A DNA stretch of 64,000 bases from Rhynchopus euleeides (lineage: Eukaryota > Euglenozoa > Diplonemea > Diplonemida > Diplonemidae), in assembly GCA_963210315.1 (NCBI GenBank), contig OY723290.1, positions 1,860,001-1,924,000 of the forward strand, in the 5' to 3' direction. Below, one piece after another: positions 49,040 to 58,559 of the stretch (the first letter of the stretch is position 1; each line of letters starts with the position of its first letter). A program made the position numbers and the translations under genes. The notes under the pieces were generated by a model, which was not told the DNA's origin, did no database searches, and worked only from the letters and a program-made list of their open reading frames with translations.

Positions 49040-52000
49040 ATGGTCTGGCCACCCCCCAGTGTGCTGTGTGCCGCAGCCTTGCTGCTGTGCATCGCTGTCG
49101 TGCCGTGTGGGGCACAGCTGCGGCTGACCCTGCCTGCATCATATGTGTCTGTGCGCAACCTGACCTATCCGCAACCGCATCTGTCAGGGGGCTGCATCGA
49201 GGGTGCGTGCTTCCAGCAGTGCACCAATGGCGGCTTGTTACTGTACAACCGCAGCCCCTACTCGAAAGGTCTGCTGACGGGATTCAATCCGGCGCAGGAT
49301 GCAGTAGTCTTCAACAACATCACGATGCTGGCAGCTTCCGAGCATGGCCTTGTCTTGACGCGTGACCCGCAGGAGCGTGACCTTCCGTACCTCAAGGCTC
49401 TGGGGACGACATCAGAGGAGCATCACAGCAGGCTTCAGGCTGGCTCATACAAGCGGCAGCGCGCTCAAGCCTTGGAAGCCAGCCAGTCGGGGCTGTACGT
49501 CTGGCTCGCGGACACGGGCGATGTCGGTGCCCTGGGGTACCCCACCCCCGTGCTGGGGAAGCCTCTGATGGCGCGCAGCACCATCTGGCACCAGACGAAC
49601 TACGCGACGGAGAGCGTGGTGCTGCTGCTGGAGTCGGAGGGCCTGAGCAGGTTCTACGTGTACTGCATCGGGAATTCGCCGGGGTGTCCGGATGCGAGGC
49701 CAAGGGAGAAGCCCAAGCTAGTGGGGCACGGGGCAGGTTCCTACGCAATGCTGATCTCTGACGGGTCTGTGATAGCGTGGGGTGCGGATGGGACTGGCGG
49801 GAATACCACCACCGTGCAGCAGTACCTCGGGCCTGGGATGGTGCAGGACCTGTTCATGACGCAGGGGGTGGCGTCGCAGACGTTTGTGGCGACACTGAGG
49901 GACGGCGGTGTGGTGTCGTGGGGGGGGTCGAACTCGGACTCGGGGCGTGGCGGGGACAGCACCACGGTGCAGGGTGCGTTTGACTTCAACCCGGCGGACA
50001 GGCGGCAGGTGTTCTTCAGCAACAACGGGGCGGCTGCCATCCTGAACACCGACGGGACGCCTGTGGTGTGGGGGGACGCCCACTCGGGAGACATCACGAC
50101 GGTGGCGGGGCGGCTGAAGCGGAATGTGCTGACGCTGTACAACAACGCCGACGCGTTTGTGGCGCTGCACCGCGACGAGCGCACCATCACGGCGTGGGGG
50201 AAGAGCGAGAGCGGGGGTGACGCGTCTAGCGTGGAGGCCCTGTTCGGGGATCACACGCAGCCCATCGACACCGTGTACACCACGCAGAAGAGCAACTACT
50301 TCGCACTGCGCTTCACCAACGGCACCGTCATCAGCTGGGGTGGGGATGGCAAGGCCGACTCCGCGTCAGTGGCAGACAGGCTCACAAATGTGGACTGGGT
50401 GCTGCCACTGGACAAAGGCTTTGCGGCGTACACTGCAGAGTCGGCCGAGCCTGTCCTGTGGGGTGTATTCGACTCGTACGCCGAAGAGTTGCCTGCGTGC
50501 ATTGGCAGTGCCACACCGACCTGCAGCATCGTGCGGTGCCCTTTCAACGCTGCAGACAAGCCTGGCAAGGCAGCTGTGTGGTGCCACGAGGGTGCCGAGA
50601 GGTGCCGCTCAGAGGTGTCAACCTGCTGTGAGGTGCTGTTCGACAGCACGCTCGTGCCGGACACGCTGTCGCCGACACCCGCTCCCCCCACGGTGGCACC
50701 GACACAAGCACCAGCAACTGCAGAACCAGCAACTCCAGACACGTCCATGCCCTCGGTGGAAGTTCCCGAGGACTCCAGCCTGAACGCCCTTCCCTTCATC
50801 GTGGCGGGTGCAGTGCTTGTGGGGTGCCTGTCGACCATCGCAGTGCTGTGGTATCGACACAGGCGTGCGTCACTCCGTGATGTGGAGGTGCAGCTCATCG
50901 AGGAAGAGGATCGCGATGCACACGAGCTGGAACCGAAGGACGACGGACACGAGTTGTGTTCTGTAGGCGGAAAGGCAGGCTCCCTGACTGTAGCAGTGTC
51001 AGACCCTTCGGTGCCATCGCAAAGCACACATGCAACATCTGGGGTGTCGTCGCTGCTCTCGCACAGCAAGTCGGGCTCGTACCCTCAGGCGCAGTCACAG
51101 TCACCGGCACAGTCGTCCTCCTACGTGACGTCGCACCAGGTGCCCGTGTTCACTGTGGCAAGCGAAGGGTCTGTGTGCGCAGCCCTGCCGCACGGCCCGC
51201 TCGTGCAGGGGCCCGGAGACGCGGCGTACCTTGCGTGGGTGCGGGAGCGGCAGATCGGGACGGGGGCGTTCGGGGTGGTGCACGTGGGGCGGCTGCAGGG
51301 CGGGAGCGGGGCACAGGTTGCCGTGAAGGAGCAGTTCGGTGTGGGGCAGGCAGAGGCAAGCGAGACACAGGCAGCACTGGCGATCCTGCAGCGCCTGCGG
51401 CACCCACACCTGACAGACATGCTGGACGTGGTGTACGACCCACAGGTGCGGCGGCTGTGTGTGGTGATGGAGTACGTGGAGGGTGGCTCGCTGGGTGCAC
51501 TTGTGCGAGGTCTGGGGGTGCGGCTGGAGGAGGCGAAGGCGGCTTTCTACATGCACCAAGTGCTGCAGGCACTGTCCTTCCTGCACGCCAACAACGTGGT
51601 TCACCGCGACATCAAGGGCGACAACATCCTGCTGACACCTGCAGGTGTGGCGAAGCTGTGCGACTTCGGGTCGCTGAAGCTGCTGGGAGGCGGTGGCGGT
51701 CTTGGTGTCAGCGCCAGCAACGGCACTGGGTCTGGTTCCGGGTCTGGGTTTGCTGTGGGCACACAGGACGGGGACACCACCGCAGGCAGCAGTGGGACGG
51801 GGACGCTGGGCAACACTGCAGCAGGGAGCCCGAACTGGATGGCACCGGAGGTGGTTGCGTGCGGGACGGACTACGTGCGTGCTGGGACGCCTGCAGATGT
51901 GTACAGCCTCGGGTGCACCGTGTCGGAGGTGCTGAACCAGGGGGTGCCGCCTGGTGGTGGCGGGGCACCACAGAACCAGTGGGCGTTTGTGGCGCAGACT

Positions 52001-53125
52001 GTGCAGCACCCGCCGGCCAACGTGGCTGCGGGTCTGTCGTGCGATGCGGAGGACTTCATCTGGCGGTGCCTGCCGCTGGCGCCGGAGGAACGTGCGTCTG
52101 CAGGGGAGCTGCTGCAGCATCCCTTCATCGCGCTGTGGACGGTGTCAGGCACGGTGGTGTCTGACGCGGCTCTGGGTGCGCGTGCTGCCGGGACTGGTGC
52201 GGATGCCGAGGCGGTGCTGCTGCGCCCCGACGAGATGCAGACCTGCACAAAGATGCGGCCTGCCCTCGGGAAGGGGTCGTTCGGTGTGGTGTACCTGGCG
52301 TCCCTGCAGCGCTCGTCACGGCACGTTGCAGTGAAGGAGATGCACCTGGACTACGCACACTCGGCCAAGGCGCGGCTGCGTGTGGAGCAGGAATTCCAGC
52401 TGATGCGGACGCTGCACCACACACACATTGTGCGCTACATGGGACACATGTGGCGGGACGCTGCCTGTCTCGAGATCTTCATGGAGTACATGCCGGGCGG
52501 GTCTGTGAAGAGCCTGCTGCGGGCGCGTGGGCGGGCACTCGAGCCGGGAACGGTGCGTGTGTACATGCGACAGGTGCTGCTGGGGCTGGAATATTTGCAC
52601 TCGGGTGCACACGGGCGTGCTGCTGTGGCGCACCGTGACGTGAAGGGCGACAACCTGCTGCTCACCATCGACGCAAACGTGAAGCTGTCTGACTTCGGCT
52701 GCAGCAAGCTGTTCGACGGGGACGACGGGATGGCAACACACGGCGCAGTCGGCGCACAGACCTTCGTCGGGACGCCCTTCTGGATGGCCCCCGAGGTGCT
52801 GCAGCAGAATCACGCAGGGGCAGGCGACTACGGCACGCGGTGCGACATCTGGTCCCTCGGCTGCACTGTGGTCGAGATGCTGGGACACACCCCGTGGCGC
52901 CGCGGTGCCGAGGCCGCGCACGACACCCTCAACCGCATCCTGCGCAGCCCAGGCGGCCCACCCGTCCCCGACACAGCGCCTGCTGACCTTGCCGCCGTGC
53001 TGGCACGCTGCTTCGCACGCACCCCTGCCGCACGCCCCTCCGCTGCCGACCTGCTCCGCGACCCCTACGTCGCAGAGGCCGGCGACGTCCTCCCCTCTGC
53101 TGGCACCATCATCCTGTGCGAGTGA
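49040..53125 (+). CDS. receptor-like protein with RCC1-like ectodomain, one TM helix and two tandem protein kinases
   Basis: From Met at 49040 the protein has 1361 residues. Signal peptide: MVWPPPSVLCAAALLLCIAV. The ectodomain has about five repeats of DGSVIAWGADGTGGNTTTVQ type (also GGVVSWGG, GTPVVWGD, RTITAWGK, GTVISWGG), reminiscent of RCC1-type propellers, then a Cys-rich patch and a Pro/Thr stalk. TM helix near 582-602 (FIVAGAVLVGCLSTIAVLWY). Kinase 1 (about 737-1032): GTGAFGVV, VAVKE, HRDIKGDN, DFG, and a 45-residue Gly/Ser insert before PNWMAPE. Kinase 2 (about 1073-1351): GKGSFGVV, VAVKE, HRDVKGDN, DFG, TPFWMAPE. Both keep catalytic residues and look STE/MAPKKK-like. Ligand and pathway unknown; no intron seen. 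Confidence 0.88.
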   Translation: MVWPPPSVLCAAALLLCIAVVPCGAQLRLTLPASYVSVRNLTYPQPHLSGGCIEGACFQQCTNGGLLLYNRSPYSKGLLTGFNPAQDAVVFNNITMLAASEHGLVLTRDPQERDLPYLKALGTTSEEHHSRLQAGSYKRQRAQALEASQSGLYVWLADTGDVGALGYPTPVLGKPLMARSTIWHQTNYATESVVLLLESEGLSRFYVYCIGNSPGCPDARPREKPKLVGHGAGSYAMLISDGSVIAWGADGTGGNTTTVQQYLGPGMVQDLFMTQGVASQTFVATLRDGGVVSWGGSNSDSGRGGDSTTVQGAFDFNPADRRQVFFSNNGAAAILNTDGTPVVWGDAHSGDITTVAGRLKRNVLTLYNNADAFVALHRDERTITAWGKSESGGDASSVEALFGDHTQPIDTVYTTQKSNYFALRFTNGTVISWGGDGKADSASVADRLTNVDWVLPLDKGFAAYTAESAEPVLWGVFDSYAEELPACIGSATPTCSIVRCPFNAADKPGKAAVWCHEGAERCRSEVSTCCEVLFDSTLVPDTLSPTPAPPTVAPTQAPATAEPATPDTSMPSVEVPEDSSLNALPFIVAGAVLVGCLSTIAVLWYRHRRASLRDVEVQLIEEEDRDAHELEPKDDGHELCSVGGKAGSLTVAVSDPSVPSQSTHATSGVSSLLSHSKSGSYPQAQSQSPAQSSSYVTSHQVPVFTVASEGSVCAALPHGPLVQGPGDAAYLAWVRERQIGTGAFGVVHVGRLQGGSGAQVAVKEQFGVGQAEASETQAALAILQRLRHPHLTDMLDVVYDPQVRRLCVVMEYVEGGSLGALVRGLGVRLEEAKAAFYMHQVLQALSFLHANNVVHRDIKGDNILLTPAGVAKLCDFGSLKLLGGGGGLGVSASNGTGSGSGSGFAVGTQDGDTTAGSSGTGTLGNTAAGSPNWMAPEVVACGTDYVRAGTPADVYSLGCTVSEVLNQGVPPGGGGAPQNQWAFVAQTVQHPPANVAAGLSCDAEDFIWRCLPLAPEERASAGELLQHPFIALWTVSGTVVSDAALGARAAGTGADAEAVLLRPDEMQTCTKMRPALGKGSFGVVYLASLQRSSRHVAVKEMHLDYAHSAKARLRVEQEFQLMRTLHHTHIVRYMGHMWRDAACLEIFMEYMPGGSVKSLLRARGRALEPGTVRVYMRQVLLGLEYLHSGAHGRAAVAHRDVKGDNLLLTIDANVKLSDFGCSKLFDGDDGMATHGAVGAQTFVGTPFWMAPEVLQQNHAGAGDYGTRCDIWSLGCTVVEMLGHTPWRRGAEAAHDTLNRILRSPGGPPVPDTAPADLAAVLARCFARTPAARPSAADLLRDPYVAEAGDVLPSAGTIILCE

Positions 53126-53926
53126 CACCGCCTCGCCAGCTTGCGCTGAACCTCCGTCTGACCTATCCTACACAAGGCTGCACTCGTCGTGTCGCTCCAT
53201 CATCACCACCGCTGCTTGACTTCTGCCCTGCGCAGCCTCACTGTGAACCCCCACTTCCTACCATCCTTCCTGCACGCCAGCTGGAGAGCTGCCGTGTGCA
53301 GGCAACGCACCTATGACACGTCAATTGAGTTCATCTCGACAGGCGCGCACCGCTTCACTGCTACTGTTCCTGTCTCTGCGTCCCCTGTTCCTTTTCGTGG
53401 CATATAGCAGGGAGGCTACGTACCGTGCCACTGGTCACCTGCTGCGTTACCTTCCCCTTTCCCAGTCCCCTCTTGTGCACTGCAATGGGCTTGCAGTCAG
53501 TGGTCGCGCTAAATATTGGAAAAATCTCCCAAAATTTGGAAATCGGGAGCGAAAAAACGTACCTGAAAAAGGGGCTCGTTTTTGGGCGGGGAAACCGCGT
53601 TTCGTTGCATTTCCGAGCCTCGCCCGGATCGTAGTGGGGTCATTTTGAAAAAATGGGCTTGTTTGAAGACACTCAAATTTTCCGTCCTGGTTGTCTCTAC
53701 AGCATGTGATCAGTAACAACCCGGGCTAGGGGTCAGGCACCTGCTCGGAAAGCAGGGACACTCAGCTCAACTGCCAACAACGCCACCAAGTAGGCAAACA
53801 TGTGCCAGCTTGAGTGCCACCCCTGATACGGCGAGGGTGTAGCCTGTTCAAGACACTGATGCCAGCACTGGACGTGGGGACCCCACGAAGCATGTTGTAT
53901 GTGAAACCTCGTGCACACGCGAGACA
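53126..53926. other. intergenic, no gene
   Basis: Carries an inverted copy of the AATGACCCCACTACGATCC motif at about 53622-53650 and little else. Not coding in any convincing way. Confidence 0.45.
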
Positions 53927-54198
53927 GGGGGGTCTGGGGGGCGGAGCCCCCCAGCCGCCGGAGGCCACGGTAGTGAGTATCTGTTCCTTGCGCCGTAGTG
54001 GGAGCGCGTGGGAGTTGCGGGCGTACAGATTCTGTGTGAGTTGGATGCGTCCTCCTGAGGCTACTGAGAGTGGTCTGGGTCCCATTCGCTGATGTGAACC
54101 CAAAGGACTTGGCTACAAGACAGGCACACGCTGCAGCCTAGTGATACAGGGGGGTCTGGGGGGCGGAGCCCCCCAGCCGCCGGAGGCCACGGTAGTGA
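53927..54198. repeat. dispersed repeat bounded by GC hairpins, copy 2
   Basis: Same arrangement and orientation as 29178-29441: the hairpin block starts at 53927 and 54149. The enclosed sequence is nearly identical except for about 14 extra bases (TCTGTGTGAGTTGG, about 54030) here. Confidence 0.85.
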
Positions 54199-54554
54199 AC
54201 ATCTGTTCCGAGCTGAACTCGTGTGGTCGGAGCCCAGTGCTGCGCGGGAAGCAGTCACTCGGTAGGGAAGGCAAAAGGGGTGCTGAGAGTTTCATGCAAA
54301 GCGATGCTTGTGGAAGTTTGGGGAACGGCGAAAGTCAGGGCGTGAAGAGCAGCAGCCATCAAGGCCACCCACCCACCCCCGCCCCGCGGGGCCCATTTTT
54401 TTCTCTCCCCGTCTCTGCCTTCTTTTGAATATTTGAGATCCGTGCGAAACGCCATGGGGTCACTTTCATTTTTTTGGTGCACTTTTTTCATACTGAATTG
54501 GGGTACCAAAACTTTTCGAGTTGTGGACAAATCCCTGTTTGCAAATAAAAAACG
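54199..54554. other. intergenic with inverted copy of a dispersed motif
   Basis: The stretch 54425-54465 reads, on the minus strand, TGACCCCATGGCG..GCACGGATCTCAAATATTC, matching 38095-38135. No gene. Confidence 0.45.
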
Positions 54555-54925
54555 TACCTGGGACCCCCCGTGTTTAAGTCCCCCCCCTGGAGGCGATTTT
54601 CGGCCGGGGGGGACTTAAACACGGGGGGGGGCGGACCTAAACACAGGGGGGGCTTAAACACGGGGGTGGCACAGTGGAGACCAAGAAGACCTCTTCCTCT
54701 GCTGTCGTAGGGGGGTAATTCCGGTCCGGAGGGACTTTTGGCACCCCACTTTTCGACTCTGACAGCACCTGGAGGGCCTAGGGGCCACCTGATGACCCTC
54801 CAGACCAGCCCACCCCCGTGTTTAGGTCCCCCTGTGTTTAAGTCCCCCCCCTGCCAGACCCCCAGGGGGGGACTTAAACACGGGGGTAAGGGGGGGGGGA
54901 CTTATACACGGGGGGTCCCAGGTAC
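54555..54925. repeat. cluster of CGTGTTTAAGTCCCCCC / GGGGGGGACTTAAACACG repeats
   Basis: Direct and inverted copies of GTGTTTAAGTCCCCCC lie at about 54569, 54611, 54648, 54818, 54831 and 54865, making several possible hairpins. The TTAAGTCCCCCCC...GGGGGGGACTTAA arrangement resembles the hairpin at 1012-1062. Looks like a nest of short inverted-repeat insertions. Confidence 0.75.
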
Positions 54926-55275
54926 CTCAAAAAATCGTCGAAAATGCCGGGAGTAGGGAGTGAAGTTAGCGCGACCACTGCTTGCAGTGTGTCGTTTTTT
55001 TTTCGCATCCAAAAGTGCCGCTCCCCTCCGGGGCCCCGCCAAGTGTGGCACTGTTGCGTGGTCTGTTGTCCGGATAGGTTCTCCCAATTATCAGTTTCCC
55101 CCGCGCAGCATCCCTGTGCCTCCCTTGCCCCCCACCATCGCGCTCTTTGCCTCCTGAGGGTGATTGTGTCTGCCTTTTTGTGTCAATCGGTCGTCAACGG
55201 GACACGAGATGGGTTTTGCTCCACCGGGAAACTGGCTCACTCTTCTGCGTGCCTGTGATAATTCCCCTGCCTCTG

Positions 55276-55382
55276 GGGGCCCTCGCTACGAGTCACTGTG
55301 AGTCACGAGTCGTCAGTTTTTAGCCAAACATGGCTGACTTCTCACTTTTTCTCACACAGTCACACTTGGTAGCGAGGGCCCC
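55276..55382. repeat. 107-bp inverted-repeat unit
   Basis: GGGGCCCTCGCTAC at 55276-55289 and its complement GTAGCGAGGGCCCC at 55369-55382 face each other across about 79 bp. The spacer contains GAGTCACTGTGAGTCAC. It is a stem-loop or miniature element. Flanks do not show a clear target duplication. Confidence 0.6.
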
Positions 55383-58300
55383 TGTGAGCAAAAAGAGAGG
55401 CCACGTCCCACTTGCAACCAAAAAAGGCGCTCCAATTCCACTAGCCCCACCTTCATCAGGCCGATGTCTGTGTTCTCATTTCTGGGTCGTTTGTGCCGAA
55501 GCGTGACCACACGGTGTCAGCTGGCGATCCCCCCTGTCCGGGGAGGAGTGCCCTGGGCCTCACGGAAGGGTTTGTGCCAAGGGAGGTTTGAGTTTCTCTG
55601 CATCATTTGCTTTCTCTGCCTTGTCGGTGCATCCGCCTTGCTTCTGCAGATAGAAGCACACATATACCCCCGCTTGCACAGGCACTGTTGCACGGAGCTG
55701 GTGGGGGGGAGTTTTCCATGAATATTTCCTCGAAAACCCCTCCGAATGTGGTGTGCTCGAACCGTGTTGAGTTTGGGTTTCACAAATTGTTGAGGCACGC
55801 AGAAACAAAACTTGATTTCATCCCCCGTTTCCAGGGCCGGCCAATCTTGTGGGTGTGTGAAGGCCTCTGCGTGCATCTATTAGTCGATATTGCATCAACA
55901 TCTGTGGGCTTGGTGCGTGATAAGACAGAGTAGCACACTGCCTGGGCGACCGAGGAGGGGCGCACTTTCTCTTTGTGCGTGCTGGTGGTTTTGCTGTGAT
56001 ATGCTTCCCACCCCCCCTTTGGCTTTGATACATCCAATACCTGCCCGCGGCCCCTCAGCCATGGACTCACAGGCGCCTACCAAAGAGCACGGCTGCAAAA
56101 TATTTATGTCTGTTACCCCCCCCCCCTCTTCCCCGTGTGCGGTGGAGTCGAATCAGCCCATGCATTATACATCGGAACCGCCGCCCTGCCAGTGTCACAA
56201 CCCACCCAGCCCTTGTGCGCAAACGAAGACGGGGGGGTGGTGTGGTTCCTTCACCCCTCCCTCCCCCCGTCCCAAGGAGGCACCCCTCTCCTTTTGCTTC
56301 TTCTTTTGCATGGCCTTGTATGCCAGCACCTTGGACTGTGATTCATTTGTCATCAATTGTATATGACTCTTGCAAATCCGGCAAAAGCGATGAATTGGCC
56401 TCCCCTTCTGTTCCCAACAAGCCCGGGGCACGGCGCCGACGCCGCTTCCAGCGCTGAGTCTCCCCTGATCCCGCTTTCATGCTCCGGTGGAGTAGGCACG
56501 GCGCCCGTTCAGATCGGTCCTTCGTTTTACTGTCTATCGTTTTACGCCTTCATTGTCGGGCCGTTCCTCCTGTCGTGTTTCCGATATCCGTTGCTGAGTC
56601 TTGTGTCGTCATTCTCTGTTCTGTTCCGTCGTATGTTTTCCGGAGTTGTCAAGGGGGGGAAGTAAACCCAGCCCGGCAGCAGCCACCCCGCCCCCACCCC
56701 CCAACACACCCACCCCGGCCCGCATCCCACGCCGACACACACACAACATCAGCAAGTGGGCTATCGGCTGCGAAGGCTGGGGAAGTACGCCCTTTTTATT
56801 CTTATGACGAGCGGTGAAGTCGCGAAGGAAATGAAAGAAATTGTGCAACCGAAGCTTGAGGATTGTTGCCGCCTTCATGCCACTTCACAGTACCTCAGCA
56901 ACGCCTCGAGACACGAGTGTTCGCTCAATGAAAAGTAGTCCAGATCTGTCATACGGTTGCTGGGCTGTGGGGTGTTTCAACCTATAGCGAGTGGGTTACG
57001 ATTTCGTACGTGCTTTGGATGGGTCAGCACTCAAGCTTGAGGTCAAAAGTCGAGCAGGGGTCGCCGAGTGGACCTGAGCTGTGCCTTGTACGGGCTGCTC
57101 CCCAGGCAGGGTCTCGCCGGTGTAGTTCTTAGTGGCGGAGGTTCCGTGCGCTCTCCTTGCACAGCTCGCGTGCGGGTTGAAACTACCTGCGCGTATCTGT
57201 TCCGCGGAACTGAACCAATTCAATTTCTCCTTTTGATCCTCTTCAGATTCAACCGGATTCCTTCTCACAGGCACAGAGTCTTCGTTCTGTGGCACCCACA
57301 CCACCACCACCACCACCACCAGGAATAAGAAAAGCGAAGTTCATTCCCCCCCCCCCCCATCTAGCTTTGGGATTTCCACTCCCTGAAATGGCCTCGGTTT
57401 GTATTTTACCCAACAAGATACGCAGAGCGCCTTCCTCTCTCTTTCCTTTTTCACCATTTTCACAGAACGAACTCCATAAACCCGACTTGTTTCGGGAACA
57501 AGCAAGCAGACAGCAGAGTCCGCTGCCGATTGTGCCCATTGTACATGCCCGATGCGGCGGGGGTGGGGTCTGCGTATGATTTCCTTCTGTCGTGGGGCTC
57601 CTCAACCGTTGTCGATGCCGTGCAGCGAAGATCGCATTCCTGAAATCATGGGGTCGGGTGTGCTTCGTGCCTTCACGGCTGCAAGAAGACGACCCCACAC
57701 TATATGTGATATAGTGGATCACATCAACAGCAGGTGCTCAGTGTGATCGACACTACCAAGTTTCAAGGTTCACGTGTGAGTGACAGTGGAGGCCAGCACT
57801 CAGAGTTAGCTCGGTGCGACCGACACTTAACAAGGTTGCCGTGTGTGTGCGGTAACCCCAAGGGTGGAACCCAGTCCCGGTCCCAGGGTGGCACATGGTT
57901 TACTCGAGCACCAGCTGCGGCTCCAGATGAGGTCTTCTTTCCCATTTCATACACACCAACTTTGTGCGAAATAATAAAGGGCAACAAAGTTGCTTCCGCC
58001 CCAGCCGAGTCAGCCAGAAATAGTGCGCTTGATAAACTGATCGCCGACCCAAACGGGGGTGGTGGCACAGTGTCGAAGCACCATCGAATAGTTTGCCACC
58101 GAACAAAACTCAAGGCTTTGAGCGGGTTGTGACTGGCAGTGGCCCCGGTGTGGGTGTGGTGTGTGTGTGGGGAGGGGATGCCGGGGATCGGGGGGGAGGG
58201 TACCGAAACAATATTACGGGGTGAGGGAGGGGGGGTGGGGGGGTGGGGTGGGGTGTGTGTGTGTGTGGCAAAAAAGCACCGAAAACAACAAAACAACAGA

Positions 58301-58559
58301 ACAGTTTGAAAGCCGGTTGTTCGAGACCCCCCGAAAAAGCGAAGCACCCCTCCCTCCCCCCACCCCCACCCACCCCACCCTCCTTAAGACGCATGCCCCA
58401 TCCCATGCCGGTGCACACACGCCTCCCTCTCCTCCCCTCTCTCTCCCTCTCGGCTCACCCAGCTCACCCAGCAACACCACAGGGGGGGCGCTTTCCAGCT
58501 CCAGTGCCAGATCTCTCGTCTCTCTCTCTCTCTCCCCAGCTTCAGTGGTGGAGAGCGCG
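55383..58559. other. 3.2-kb region without an assigned gene
   Basis: Short frames only. One at 56756-56938 (60 codons, plus; contains LMTSGEVAKEMKEIVQPKLE) is coding-like but isolated and unrecognised. A CAC/ACC trinucleotide run lies at 57296-57320. C and G runs occur near 56118, 57347 and 58225, and TG repeats near 58252-58268. A CT-dinucleotide run (about 58517-58535) precedes the TTL-like gene, as at the METTL9-like gene. Confidence 0.4.

Noticed and set aside
51150..51572. Minus-strand frames opposite the tandem kinase gene, and a 402-codon plus-strand frame at 50956-52164
   Set aside because: Gly/Arg/Ala-rich out-of-frame readings of the kinase coding sequence.
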